Counted from the first letter of the stretch, positions 15,705 through 25,058 are shown. The stretch: DNA of 40,544 bases from Syntrophomonadaceae bacterium (GCA_007119965.1 SKOR01000001.1:1-40544); one strand, 5' to 3'. Numbers and translations: made by a program. The notes: generated from the letters alone by a model not told the origin.

Positions 15705-17138
15705 ATGAAAAAAAAATACCTGATCGGGGTTGATGGCGGCACCCAGAGTTCAAAAGTTGTAATTTTTGATCTTGAAGGCGAGATCATCTGTGAAGGAAAG
15801 AAAGATTTAGAGCCGATGAGCCTGCCCCGGCAGGGTGTCGTGGAGCATCCCGATGATGACCTGTGGGATTCATTAAAAGCTGCTAGCAAAGAAGCGATGC
15901 AGCGTTTCAGCGGCAGAAAAGAAGATATCCTCGGGGTGGGTTTGTGCACGATTCGCTGCTGCCGGGCCCTGTTAAAGGAAGACGGGACCCTGGCGGCGCC
16001 GGTTATGAGCTGGATGGACCAAAGACTGGCCAAACCCTATGAACACAAAGATCCTGCCGTCAGGTATGTTACTACTTCAAGCGGTTATATTACCCACCGC
16101 ATGACCGGTAATTTTGTGGACACCGTTGCCAATTACGAAGGGCAGTGGCCTATTGATAAAGATACCTGGCAGTGGAGCGAAGACCCGGCAGTTTTTAAGC
16201 AGTATAATATTCCCCGGGAAATGCTCTTTGATTTACAGCTGCCCGGAAGCTCTGCCGGCTGCGTAACCTCCGCAGCTTCTGAAGCAACAGGCATTCCTGC
16301 CGGTATCCCCGTCGCTATAACAGCAAATGACAAGGCGGTTGAAGCCCTGGGAGCCGGCCTCCTCCCCGGCAATACCGCCCTTTTTTCCCTGGGCACCTAT
16401 ATAACTTCCATGGTTCACGGCAGGGAGAATATTAATAATGCAGAACATTTCTTTTCTAACCTTGCTTCAGTCCCGCACAGGTACCTTTACGAAAGCGCCG
16501 GTATCCGCCGGGGGATGTGGACTGTCAGCTGGATGAAAGACCTCCTGGGCGAGGAAGCGGTTAAAAGAGCGCAGGCTTCGGGCCTTTCAACGGAAGCATA
16601 CCTCAACGCTGAAGGAGAAAAGATTCCCGCAGGCTGCTGCGGACTGTTCACCATCTTAGACTGGCTGGCCCCTCCGGATCAACCGTACAAAAAAGGGCTG
16701 ATAATCGGTTTTGACGGCCGCCATACGGGCATTCACATGTACCGTTCAATCCTGGAGGGCATCGCGCTGACCATGAAAAATAATGCGGAAGCGATGCATG
16801 CTGAATTAGGCCTGGTTCCGGATAAAATAATAGTCTCCGGAGGCGGCTCCAACAGCGATCTCTTTATGCAGATATTTGCCGATGTCTTTGGCCTGCCTGC
16901 CTCCCGGAATGTAGTTAACGGCGCGGCAAGCATCGGTGCAGCTATCTGTGCCGCCGTTGCGGCAGGCGTGTATGAAAGTTTTGAAACTGCCGCCGGCAGG
17001 ATGGTAAAAATGAGCGATACCTTCCAGCCGGCCGAAGAAAACGTGGAGCTTTATAAGCGTTTGAATGAAGAGATCTACAAGTCTATTCCCTCTCATACAG
17101 ACGAAATCTTAAAAAAGTCATACCCAATCTTTGAATGA
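15705..17138 (+). CDS. FGGY-family carbohydrate kinase
   Basis: This 477-residue two-domain sugar kinase has the N-terminal phosphate loop GVDGGTQSSKVVIFD, the catalytic-Asp region PVAITANDKAVEALGAG and the C-terminal nucleotide-binding segment IVSGGGSNSDLFMQIFADVFG. Members phosphorylate glycerol, xylulose, erythritol and similar polyols or ketoses with ATP. The length and motif spacing are complete. It resembles the xylulokinase-like branch more than canonical GlpK, but control by a GlpP-type leader suggests a glycerol- or triose-related product. It lies 50 bp after the SDR gene and 19 bp before the FAD enzyme gene. Confidence 0.88.
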   Translation: MKKKYLIGVDGGTQSSKVVIFDLEGEIICEGKKDLEPMSLPRQGVVEHPDDDLWDSLKAASKEAMQRFSGRKEDILGVGLCTIRCCRALLKEDGTLAAPVMSWMDQRLAKPYEHKDPAVRYVTTSSGYITHRMTGNFVDTVANYEGQWPIDKDTWQWSEDPAVFKQYNIPREMLFDLQLPGSSAGCVTSAASEATGIPAGIPVAITANDKAVEALGAGLLPGNTALFSLGTYITSMVHGRENINNAEHFFSNLASVPHRYLYESAGIRRGMWTVSWMKDLLGEEAVKRAQASGLSTEAYLNAEGEKIPAGCCGLFTILDWLAPPDQPYKKGLIIGFDGRHTGIHMYRSILEGIALTMKNNAEAMHAELGLVPDKIIVSGGGSNSDLFMQIFADVFGLPASRNVVNGAASIGAAICAAVAAGVYESFETAAGRMVKMSDTFQPAEENVELYKRLNEEIYKSIPSHTDEILKKSYPIFE

Positions 17139-17157
17139 GGAAAGGAAAATTAATTTA

Positions 17158-18600
17158 ATGTCACTGGATAAAGAAACAATTGTGGAAAAAATGACTGCCC
17201 TGCTAGGAAAAGACAATGTTGTTACCGACGAACAGGTGTTAAAGGAAAGCAGCGTCGACCGGTTTAGAAGGTTTGAGGAACTGCACGGCGTTTTTACCCA
17301 GCCAATCCCTGCTGCAGTTGTTTATGTTCACAGCACGGAAGAGGTCAAGGCGGTGTTAAATTTTGCCCGCGAAAACAATATTAACATAGTACCCAGGACC
17401 GGCCATTCGGCGACTGAAGGCGGGCTGGAAACTGCCGTGGAAAATTCTATCGTTGTTGACGGCTCGGGCATGAATAAAATTATCAGTATTGACCCGTATA
17501 ATATGCTGGCCACCTGCCAGTGTGGCGCTTCACTGCAGGAACTTGAAGACAAGCTGCGGGAAGATGGTTACACCACCGGCCACTCACCACAATCAAAACC
17601 CCTGGCCCAAATGGGCGGCCTGGTTGCCACCAGGAGTATCGGCCAGTTTTCAACCCTTTACGGCGGCATTGAAGATATGGTGGTCGGCCTGGAAGCTGTT
17701 TTTCCAAATGGAAAAGTAACCAGGATCAAAAATGTGCCGCGGCGGGCAGCCGGACCCGACATCAGGCATGTGATCATCGGCAACGAGGGCGCGCTTTGCT
17801 ATATCACTGAAGTAACCGTTAAAATTTTTAAATTTACCCCTGAAAACAATGTGCTGCTGGGCTATACCTTAGATAACATGAAAACCGGTTTCGAGATACT
17901 GCGCGAGATCATGGTTAACGGCTACAGGCCTTCCGTGGCTCGTTTATATGATCCGGCAGACGGTTCACTCCACTTTTCCCATTTTGCTGCAGGCAAATGC
18001 GTCCTGATCCTGATGGCCGAGGGACCCAAACCGCTCGCCGATGCTACAGGAAAAGCAATGGAAGAAATTGTGTCTAAGTATGGCGGGTGTAAAAAAGTTG
18101 AACCCAAATATATCCAGGTCTGGTTTGACAACCTTAACTGGGATGTGGGAAAAGTTGCCGAAGAAAGAGAAGAAATAATGGCTACAAAAAATATCGGCAA
18201 CACAACCGAGGTAGCCGGAACCTGGGATATAATCAATGACATATATGAAGTCTGTGTTGAAAGGATCAGCAGCGAAATCCCCGACATCACGTTGATCGGC
18301 GGCCACTCCTCACACAGTTACTTAAACGGAACGAATATGTACTTTGTTTACTATTATAATGTTGTCAACTGCAGGCCCGAAGAAGAAATTGCGAAGTATC
18401 ACCTGCCGATCAAGAAAATTATCGTCGAAGAAACAATCAGGGCCGGGGGCTCGATGTGCCACCACCACGGCGTGGGCAAACACAGGACGCACTGGATTGA
18501 AGACGAGTACGGTTCTTCATACTACATCCTTGAAACATTGAAAGAAGCTTTTGACCCGCAGGGCATTATGAACAGGGGGACGATCCTCCCGGGGCGGTAA
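17158..18600 (+). CDS. FAD-linked oxidoreductase of the alkyl-DHAP synthase/glycolate oxidase type
   Basis: This protein of about 480 residues contains a VAO-type FAD-binding domain (about 45-230; PAAVVYVHSTEEVKAVLNFA, NIVPRTGHSATEGG) and a C-terminal FAD-oxidase domain. The segment CHHHGVGKHRTHW (about 434-446) matches the HHHGVGK signature of alkyldihydroxyacetonephosphate synthase, which separates that group from plain GlcD or D-lactate dehydrogenases. The following etfBA genes argue for a true dehydrogenase passing electrons to an Etf, as in lactate dehydrogenase-Etf complexes. Sugar- or glycerol-phosphate, or a 2-hydroxyacid, are candidate substrates. I chose the ATG at 17158 behind GAGGAAAGG. 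An ether-lipid synthase is the alternative. Confidence 0.8.
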   Translation: MSLDKETIVEKMTALLGKDNVVTDEQVLKESSVDRFRRFEELHGVFTQPIPAAVVYVHSTEEVKAVLNFARENNINIVPRTGHSATEGGLETAVENSIVVDGSGMNKIISIDPYNMLATCQCGASLQELEDKLREDGYTTGHSPQSKPLAQMGGLVATRSIGQFSTLYGGIEDMVVGLEAVFPNGKVTRIKNVPRRAAGPDIRHVIIGNEGALCYITEVTVKIFKFTPENNVLLGYTLDNMKTGFEILREIMVNGYRPSVARLYDPADGSLHFSHFAAGKCVLILMAEGPKPLADATGKAMEEIVSKYGGCKKVEPKYIQVWFDNLNWDVGKVAEEREEIMATKNIGNTTEVAGTWDIINDIYEVCVERISSEIPDITLIGGHSSHSYLNGTNMYFVYYYNVVNCRPEEEIAKYHLPIKKIIVEETIRAGGSMCHHHGVGKHRTHWIEDEYGSSYYILETLKEAFDPQGIMNRGTILPGR

Positions 18601-18601
18601 T

Positions 18602-19423
18602 ATGAATATCCTGGTCTGCTTTAAAGTTGTTCCCGATTTAGATCTGATGCCCGGAGGCGATTGGAATGTTGACAGCCGCCTCCGGGTAGAAACGGGCTAT
18701 GTCAAAAACATCATTAACCCCTATGATGAAAGTGCCCTCGAAATTGCCCTGCAGTTTGCCGACAAGGCCGACGACGATCAATGCTCACCAGGCTTAACCG
18801 CCCTGACAATCGGCGATTCAAAAGCAAACCTTCACCTGAAAACCCTGAGAGCTTTAAGTTTTGATCGTGCCGTACGAATTGACAGCAAAGAAGATCTGCG
18901 CTTCAGGCCTGAAACATGTGCAGCCCTGATTTCTGCTTATATTAATAAGATCGGTAAAAACAATGTGGTAATCATGGGCCGGCAGAGCGGTGTAGGGGAC
19001 AATGCCCAAACGCCACTGATCTGTGCCGAGATGATGGGCTGGCCCTGCATCACCCAGGTGTCCTCAATCGAACCGGCTGCAGGTGCCTGCCTCAGGGTTA
19101 CAAACCTCGTTGACGACGGCACCTGCCGGCAAACGATCGAACCTCCCTGCATCCTGGCAATAGGCAATGCCCCCAATTCTTACCTGCGTGTGCCGACCCT
19201 GAAGGATATTAAAGCCCACGGTCAAAAACCGGTTGAGGTTATTGATGCCGCAGTTTTAATGGCCACCGGTGGCCAGCCCGCCCTTCCCGGCGGCTGTGAG
19301 CTGTTGGGCATCGAAGCAATCGACCGCCGGAGAAGCGGGATCATTATCGAAGGTGAAACAGCGGCAGAAAAAACACAGGCCCTTTATTACTCCTACCTGA
19401 AAGGGTGGCTGGCAGGCATATGA
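18602..19423 (+). CDS. etfB: Electron transfer flavoprotein beta subunit
   Basis: This 273-residue EtfB begins MNILVCFKVVPDLDLMP, has INPYDESALEIALQFAD (about 38-54), and the nucleotide-binding stretch VIMGRQSGVGDNAQTPLICAEMMGWP (about 123-148). It pairs with EtfA to accept electrons from flavin dehydrogenases. It starts one base after the FAD enzyme stop and overlaps etfA by four bases, so the three products are surely made together and probably form a complex. Whether this Etf bifurcates electrons cannot be settled by eye. Confidence 0.9.
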   Translation: MNILVCFKVVPDLDLMPGGDWNVDSRLRVETGYVKNIINPYDESALEIALQFADKADDDQCSPGLTALTIGDSKANLHLKTLRALSFDRAVRIDSKEDLRFRPETCAALISAYINKIGKNNVVIMGRQSGVGDNAQTPLICAEMMGWPCITQVSSIEPAAGACLRVTNLVDDGTCRQTIEPPCILAIGNAPNSYLRVPTLKDIKAHGQKPVEVIDAAVLMATGGQPALPGGCELLGIEAIDRRRSGIIIEGETAAEKTQALYYSYLKGWLAGI

Positions 19424-20391
19424 AATATAAAATAGTTCTTAACGGCTGCTCGTCCACTTACCGTATCCAGGCCGGGGAAACAGGCGCTTTTATCAGAAAC
19501 AACCTGGAATCTCAACCGGGGGATGGCAGCACTATTGTCTTTTACAATGACGGGGCCGCAAAAGAAAACCTGATCGCTGCATCGCCAACCACCCGCCTGC
19601 ACCTGGTTAAGATTAACAGCTACCGTCCAGAGGCTGTTTTAACCTATTTAAAAGAACTGGAATACGGCATTGAATGCGACCTATACCTGTTCCCGGGCGA
19701 CTATGCCGGCAGCGAACTTTCCACCCGGTTCGCCGCCCGCACCGGAGGCAGCTCGATTGCCGCCGTTGACAAGATCGAACCGGGCAGCGAATCCCTAACC
19801 TGTTACAGGGCTATATACAGCAATTACCTGCGCGGCCGTTTCAGGCTCGGCAAAAAGCCATTCTGCCTATCTATCGCCAGAGGCCTGTCTGCCGGGGCGC
19901 CGGGTAATCAAATCGAAAAACGCCAGGTTACCGAAAGCGATTTTTGGGATCTTCCGGAAAACAGGTTCACCCGCGATTGCGAGTTTACGGCTGCAGATCC
20001 GGTCGGAGAGCTCGGCCGGGCCCCCTTTATCCTCGCTGCCGGTCGGGGGGTAAAAAGTCGTGAAAAAACTGAAATGCTCGGCAAAATCGCCAAAGAACTT
20101 GGCGCTGAACTCGGTGTCAGCCGCCCTGTTGCCATGAGTGCCTGGGCGCCGCTGGATCGGTTGCTTGGAATCTCCGGAACCATGGCCAGACCGAAATTGT
20201 GCCTTGCCGCAGCGGTTTCAGGAGCAGCAGCCTTCTATGCGGGCATTGAGAAAAGCAAAAAGATAGTAGCGATCAACATCGATGCTCAGGCCCCGCTGGT
20301 CCGGGCTGCAGATGTCGCCATAATAGATGACTACGAAACAGTTTTAAAGGAACTTGTTAAATTAGTGCAGTCCGGAGAACCACGAGAATAG
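19420..20391 (+). CDS. etfA: Electron transfer flavoprotein alpha subunit
   Basis: This 323-residue EtfA has a divergent N-terminal half and a recognisable C-terminal FAD domain: LGVSRPVAMSAWAP, LGISGTMARPKLCLAAAVSG and IVAINIDAQAPLVRAADVAIIDD. The ATGA overlap with etfB indicates translational coupling; a GTG five codons upstream is less likely. In clostridia such Etf pairs link lactate or acyl-CoA dehydrogenases to NAD or ferredoxin. The gene ends the operon and is convergent with the proline racemase-family gene only 34 bp away, with no clear terminator between. Confidence 0.9.
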   Translation: MKYKIVLNGCSSTYRIQAGETGAFIRNNLESQPGDGSTIVFYNDGAAKENLIAASPTTRLHLVKINSYRPEAVLTYLKELEYGIECDLYLFPGDYAGSELSTRFAARTGGSSIAAVDKIEPGSESLTCYRAIYSNYLRGRFRLGKKPFCLSIARGLSAGAPGNQIEKRQVTESDFWDLPENRFTRDCEFTAADPVGELGRAPFILAAGRGVKSREKTEMLGKIAKELGAELGVSRPVAMSAWAPLDRLLGISGTMARPKLCLAAAVSGAAAFYAGIEKSKKIVAINIDAQAPLVRAADVAIIDDYETVLKELVKLVQSGEPRE

Positions 20392-20425
20392 CTTCTTAAG
20401 CCCCTCATCAATCATTAAGACTGCC

Positions 20426-21424
20426 CTAACGAAGCGTAAATCCGTATTTCAGGGGATCTGCAGAGTCGATCAACAGGTTCCCCATTCCGGTAATGTAGGC
20501 CCTGCCTTTTACACGGGGAATGACCGCCGGGAATTGCCCAACCCTGTCCAGCCCTACAATCATTCCTTCAAATAAAGCCCCGGTTATGCTTTCATGGAAG
20601 AAGGCTGCCCCCTCTTCAAGCATGCCCCTGGCGTGCAGCATGGCCATCCGGACGCAGGTCCCCGTTCCGCAGGGTGATCTGTCAACCATGGCATGTCCGA
20701 GGACTACAAGGTTCTTGTGGGTATCTCCCTGAAACTCCGGTTCTTTTACAAATATAATATCTTCAACAGTATTTATATGCGGTTTTTCGGGGTGGGCTAT
20801 CGGGATCTGCTTGTTGGCTTCTTCCCTGATTGCCAGGCCAAACCGGATAAAATCGGGAATATCATCCTTGGAATGCTTCAGACCCAGTTGTTCCATCCCG
20901 ACGATGGCAAAAAAATTCCCGCCAAATCCGATATCAATCAGGACGGTTTGTTCGGGCAGGGTGATAGAAACATCCTGGCGGTAGAGGAAGGACGGCACCC
21001 CCTGCAGGGTAGCATCGCCCGCACTCCCGTTGGACACTTCGACCTCAATACTGACCAGGCCCGCCCCCGTCTCCAAGACGACAGTGGTGACCGGTTCCCT
21101 GACCGGGACAAGCCCCATTTCCACGGCAATAGTAGCAATAGCGATAGCACCGTGGCCGCACATGTTGTTGTAAAAAGCGCCGTCGATAAAAATAATTCCC
21201 AGGTCTGCCTCAGGATGACAGGGATCAACCACTACCGCGCCGTACATATCATCATGGCCGCGCGGTTCCAGAACGACTGCCGTCCTGATAAAATCATAGT
21301 TTTTCATCATATAGGCCCGCTTTTCAAGCAGTGTACTGCCTTTTAGGCGGGGGCCCCGCAGGATAAGGCGCAGCGGTTCTCCTCCAACATGTGCATCAAC
21401 ATAGTTTAAGATATATTCGCTCAA
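20426..21424 (-). CDS. Proline racemase family enzyme (racemase/epimerase type)
   Basis: This 332-residue member of the proline racemase/hydroxyproline epimerase family keeps both catalytic cysteines, MCGHGAIA (about 91) and DRSPCGTGT (about 253). The two-Cys form marks racemases and 2-epimerases; trans-3-hydroxyproline dehydratases replace the first Cys. It would interconvert stereoisomers at the alpha carbon of proline, hydroxyproline or an N-methylated analogue. It is the last gene behind the OpuC transporter, 90 bp away, which suggests that the imported solute or a breakdown product is its substrate. The start is TTG behind GGAGA. Confidence 0.88.
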   Translation of the reverse strand: MSEYILNYVDAHVGGEPLRLILRGPRLKGSTLLEKRAYMMKNYDFIRTAVVLEPRGHDDMYGAVVVDPCHPEADLGIIFIDGAFYNNMCGHGAIAIATIAVEMGLVPVREPVTTVVLETGAGLVSIEVEVSNGSAGDATLQGVPSFLYRQDVSITLPEQTVLIDIGFGGNFFAIVGMEQLGLKHSKDDIPDFIRFGLAIREEANKQIPIAHPEKPHINTVEDIIFVKEPEFQGDTHKNLVVLGHAMVDRSPCGTGTCVRMAMLHARGMLEEGAAFFHESITGALFEGMIVGLDRVGQFPAVIPRVKGRAYITGMGNLLIDSADPLKYGFTLR

Positions 21425-21514
21425 TATACTGTCTCCATGACTATAAAATTTTTCATTGAAAAACTGGCGCCGGCTGCGCTGCAGGATCGGCTTTGCCCTT
21501 TTAAACCGGCATCA

Positions 21515-22165
21515 TCAATCAGCCAGGCTGAACTTTTTCTGAACACGGTTATCGATAAAACCGACGACCCGATCCAATAGAACCGTAGTAATAACCACCA
21601 TAATTATTCCTGCTAAGAGCATCCCTGTATTGTAGGTTCGCATTCCCCGCATGATGATGCTGCCCATTCCGCCGGCTCCGATAAATACAGCATAGGTGGC
21701 CAGGGAAAAAGTCATGACCATTGCCGTCCGTATGCCGGCAAAAATAACCGGAAAAGTAAGGGGGATTTCCACCTTGAACAGCAGCTGCAGGTTGTTAGCC
21801 CCCATACCGAGGGCGGCTTCTTTTGTCATCGCCGGAACCTGGCTTATTCCGACACAGGTATTGCGGACAACCGGCAGCAGGCCGTAAATAACCAGGGCAA
21901 TCAGGGCCGGCCTGGTCCCGATACCCATGATCGGGATCAGAAAACCCAGCAGGGCTAAAATTGGAATGGTATAAAGAATACCGACAGAACCGAGGACAAG
22001 CTCCTGTAAACGGTTAGTCCTGGAAATAATAATTCCCAGGGGCACCCCGATCAGAATCACAAAAAATGTAGCCCATATAACAAGCATGAAATGGTCTGTT
22101 AATGTCGCAAGCACGTACTCTCTCCTGGCAATGAGGTATGTAAAAGCATCGGCAAACACTTCCAT
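21515..22165 (-). CDS. opuCB: Quaternary-amine ABC transporter permease, OpuCB/OpuCD type (1)
   Basis: This 216-residue inner-membrane permease has about five to six hydrophobic helices. The binding-protein-dependent transport loop is TKEAALGMGANNLQLLFKVEIPLTFPVI (EAA motif, about 125-150). Start MEVFADAFTYLIARREYVLATLTDHF and length match OpuC-type permeases. It sits three bases after the ATPase gene. Two distinct permeases flank the ATPase and binding-protein genes, the standard OpuC layout for uptake of glycine betaine, carnitine, choline or related compounds. Confidence 0.9.
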   Translation of the reverse strand: MEVFADAFTYLIARREYVLATLTDHFMLVIWATFFVILIGVPLGIIISRTNRLQELVLGSVGILYTIPILALLGFLIPIMGIGTRPALIALVIYGLLPVVRNTCVGISQVPAMTKEAALGMGANNLQLLFKVEIPLTFPVIFAGIRTAMVMTFSLATYAVFIGAGGMGSIIMRGMRTYNTGMLLAGIIMVVITTVLLDRVVGFIDNRVQKKFSLAD

Positions 22166-22168
22166 AAT

Positions 22169-23269
22169 TTACCCCGCCTCCCGGGACAGCAGGCCTGCGC
22201 AGGCCTGGAATGTAACAATGCCTTCGAAAACATTTTCCGGCGAAGCAACAGGAAGCCAGGTTCGCCCGCCATAGAGCATTTGTTCAACGGCTTTTTTTAT
22301 AGAAAGGTCGGGAGAGCAGCCGGGTAAAAGCGGGCGCACCGCCCCTGCCGGTATTACCCCGTCAGGACCGACATCTTCAAGAGAAACATAACCCACACCG
22401 GCACCATTTTGATCAAGGACAATAATATTTTCCCAGCCGTTCATTGCCGTTTTTAATTTAAAAGGTTCTCCTTCCCGCACGTTCGGGATATCATTTTCCA
22501 TCACCCGTTTAACGGGAATGTTGTCAAGGGCATCAAAAATTGCACCCTGGCCGACGAAACTGCGCACAAATTCATCTTCATTTTTGACAAGTTCCATAGC
22601 ATTGCCTACAGAGGCCATTTTACCGTTTCTCATAATACCGATGCGGTTACCGACCTTGAAAGCCTCCTGTATATCATGGGTAACGAATACAATTGTCTTC
22701 TGAATGGTTTCCTGCAGCCGCAGCAATTCGTTTTGCAACTGCTCACGGGTGAGTGGATCGACTGCACCAAAAGGCTCGTCCATCAACAGTATTTCAGGAT
22801 CTCCGGCCAGGGCCCTGGCCACACCGATACGCTGCTGCTGCCCGCCGCTCAATTCACGGGGGTGACGTTTCAGGTAAGAAGCGGGAAGCCCTACGGTTTC
22901 AATCAGTTCATGAGCCCGTTTTTTTTGCTCTTTTTTGGGGCGCCTTATCAGCTGGAGGACAAAAGTTATATTTTCTTCAATAGTGAGGTGTGGCAATAAG
23001 CCAATATACTGAATAACGTAACCTATAGAACGACGGAGCTCGACAGCGTCGAGCTCCTTCACGTTCATCCCGTTAACCAGTATATTACCTGAGGTATGCG
23101 GTATCAGCTGGTTGATCATCTTTAACGTAGTAGTTTTCCCGCAACCGGAAGGGCCGATCAACACAAATATTTCGCCCTTCTCGATCGACAGGTTTACACC
23201 ATCAACCACTTTCGTTGTATCGTAAACCTTAACTACATCCTGTAACTCTACACTGATTTCACGGGTCAT
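22169..23269 (-). CDS. opuCA: Quaternary-amine ABC transporter ATPase, OpuCA type
   Basis: This 366-residue protein has Walker A GPSGCGKTTT, signature LSGGQQQRIGVARALA, Walker B ILLMDEPFGAVD and the switch His in VFVTHD. Residues from about 255 to 360 form a tandem CBS region (VKRVMENDIPNV to VFEGIVTFQACAGLL), as in OpuCA, where CBS domains sense ionic strength or c-di-AMP. It powers import of quaternary ammonium solutes. AAAGGCGG lies upstream of the ATG. Retention of CBS domains implies osmotic or nucleotide control even if the system serves catabolism. Confidence 0.93.
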   Translation of the reverse strand: MTREISVELQDVVKVYDTTKVVDGVNLSIEKGEIFVLIGPSGCGKTTTLKMINQLIPHTSGNILVNGMNVKELDAVELRRSIGYVIQYIGLLPHLTIEENITFVLQLIRRPKKEQKKRAHELIETVGLPASYLKRHPRELSGGQQQRIGVARALAGDPEILLMDEPFGAVDPLTREQLQNELLRLQETIQKTIVFVTHDIQEAFKVGNRIGIMRNGKMASVGNAMELVKNEDEFVRSFVGQGAIFDALDNIPVKRVMENDIPNVREGEPFKLKTAMNGWENIIVLDQNGAGVGYVSLEDVGPDGVIPAGAVRPLLPGCSPDLSIKKAVEQMLYGGRTWLPVASPENVFEGIVTFQACAGLLSREAG

Positions 23270-23292
23270 CAGTATGCCGCCTTTCTGTATCC

Positions 23293-24246
23293 TTAAATAA
23301 GCCCTCTTTCTGTCAGGAAATCTCTTGCTACATCTTCGGGTTCCATGTTTTGCACTTCAACGAGATAGTTAAGCTCTGTCATGGTTTCTTCATCAATAGT
23401 ACCCAGCAGCGGGGCCAATGCTTCGCCTACAGAGGGGTACATTTCCAGGATCTCGGTACGGACAACAAATGTAGCATCGTAAGGCGGGAAGAATTGCTGG
23501 TCATCTTCCAGGACGACAAACCCATATTCCTTCAGCCTGCCATCAGTTGAAAAACAGGTCGTTACATCGCCTTCGCCCTGGGCAACAGCTTCATAGAAGA
23601 ATGCGGTATCGACAATAACCTGGTTCATATCCAGACCGTAAACTTCCTGCAGGCCGAGGTACACATCGGGGCGGGTAAAACTGGTCGAATCGCCAACAAA
23701 GGTTAAGCCTTCTGTCTGGCCCAGGTCGGTAAGAGTGCTGAGGCCCAGCTCTTCTGCTCTTTCAGCAGTCATGGCAATAGCAAAGGTATTTTCAAAACCG
23801 ATTGCATCGAGAACGGTCAGGCCAAACTGTTCTGCATAAGCTTCCTGCACTTTTCCTAAAATCTCATCATGGTTGGGCAGATCTTCATTCTCAAGAACTA
23901 CCATCCAGGAAGTACCGGTGTATTCAGGATAAATATCAATCTGACCGCCGACGATAGCCGGATGGAGCATTTCGGTCGGGCCCATATCAGCTGTACTGCT
24001 ATCTACAGTGTGTACCGTATTTTCTTCAATTAATATGGCCGCCATGTAAGCCAGGGTCATATTTTCAGCCCAGCCCTTGCCGCCGACTTTAATCTCGGTA
24101 GGTTCTTCAGCAGCAACTTCGTCTGCCGGTTGATCTGTATCAGGCTCTTCAGGAGCGGCTTCATCCGTTCCGCATCCGGTTACCATAAATAATCCAACGA
24201 AAAATACTGCTGCCATCATAAGCACTAAATATTTGCTGTTCTTCAA
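23293..24246 (-). CDS. opuCC: Quaternary-amine ABC transporter substrate-binding lipoprotein, OpuCC type
   Basis: This 317-residue lipoprotein has signal MMAAVFFVGLFMVTGC, the Cys being the lipidation site, and an acidic Glu/Pro/Ala linker before the mature domain. The start KVGGKGWAENMTLAYMAAILIEE and IYPEYTGTSW are those of OpuAC/OpuCC binding proteins. Aromatic residues such as Trp in GTSWM and Tyr near PEYTG may form the cation box for a trimethylammonium group, but the ligand is not determined. It starts with TTG behind AGGAGG. The 107-bp gap to the next permease gene holds TATAAA-like sequence but no clear promoter. Confidence 0.92.
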   Translation of the reverse strand: MKNSKYLVLMMAAVFFVGLFMVTGCGTDEAAPEEPDTDQPADEVAAEEPTEIKVGGKGWAENMTLAYMAAILIEENTVHTVDSSTADMGPTEMLHPAIVGGQIDIYPEYTGTSWMVVLENEDLPNHDEILGKVQEAYAEQFGLTVLDAIGFENTFAIAMTAERAEELGLSTLTDLGQTEGLTFVGDSTSFTRPDVYLGLQEVYGLDMNQVIVDTAFFYEAVAQGEGDVTTCFSTDGRLKEYGFVVLEDDQQFFPPYDATFVVRTEILEMYPSVGEALAPLLGTIDEETMTELNYLVEVQNMEPEDVARDFLTERGLI

Positions 24247-24353
24247 AATACTTGACCTCCTAGTGTTTTTGCTAATTTATATAAAGCGCCCTGCACATTG
24301 CCTGAACAGCTCACCTCCGTTCATGTATACAGGATTATCTTCAAGCCGAAACT

Positions 24354-25001
24354 TCAGGCCGCTCCTGTTATAAGCTGAAGCCTGCGCTCCAAAAGACCTA
24401 AAATCTGATCGAAAAACAGGGCCATCAGGGAAACAGGGATTGTTCCCGCCAGGATCAGGTAATTATCCATCATCGAGATGCCCTGAAAGATTAACTCGCC
24501 CATTCCCCCGGCGCCGACCAGGGCTCCCATGGTAGTAATTCCCACTGTCAGCACCGCTACGGTGCGTATTGCTGCCATAATAATCGGTAAAGCGAGAGGC
24601 AGTTCAACACGGATTAACATCTGAAAAGGAGTGGCGCCCATTCCCCTGGCTGCTTCCTTTATTGAAGCATCGACGCCCATGATGCCCGTACAAGTATTCC
24701 GCAGCACCGGCAGCCAGGAATAGATTACCAGGGCAGTAATAGTTGGCAGCCACCCCAACCCCATGAAGGGTAGTAAAAAACCTAAAACTGCCAGCGATGG
24801 TATTGTGTAGAGCATTCCGGCTACATCAATAGCATAGCCGCTTAGCTTTGGCCTGCGGGATAAAAAAATACCTACGGGTACCGCAGTCGCTGTGCCAATC
24901 AAGACCCCGAACAGGGACATCCAGGCATGGCGGGTTGCCAGTCTCAGAAGAGTTTCTCTCAGTTCCCAAAAGTATTGGAAAAAATCAACTACCGCTTCCA
25001 A
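24354..25001 (-). CDS. opuCD: Quaternary-amine ABC transporter permease, OpuCD type (2)
   Basis: This 215-residue permease is homologous to the other one, with EAA loop IKEAARGMGATPFQMLIRVELPLALPII and the final GAGGMGELIFQGISMMDN segment. I place the start at the TTG at 25001, seven bases behind AGGGG, because the product then has the length of its partner; a TTG 12 codons earlier has no ribosome site. It lies 57 bp after panB, so panB and the transporter probably form one transcript. Confidence 0.9.
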   Translation of the reverse strand: MEAVVDFFQYFWELRETLLRLATRHAWMSLFGVLIGTATAVPVGIFLSRRPKLSGYAIDVAGMLYTIPSLAVLGFLLPFMGLGWLPTITALVIYSWLPVLRNTCTGIMGVDASIKEAARGMGATPFQMLIRVELPLALPIIMAAIRTVAVLTVGITTMGALVGAGGMGELIFQGISMMDNYLILAGTIPVSLMALFFDQILGLLERRLQLITGAA

Positions 25002-25058
25002 TGTTAATCCCCTGCCCCCTTTGACTCTGAATCCCAAGTAATCATTGCATACCGCCGG

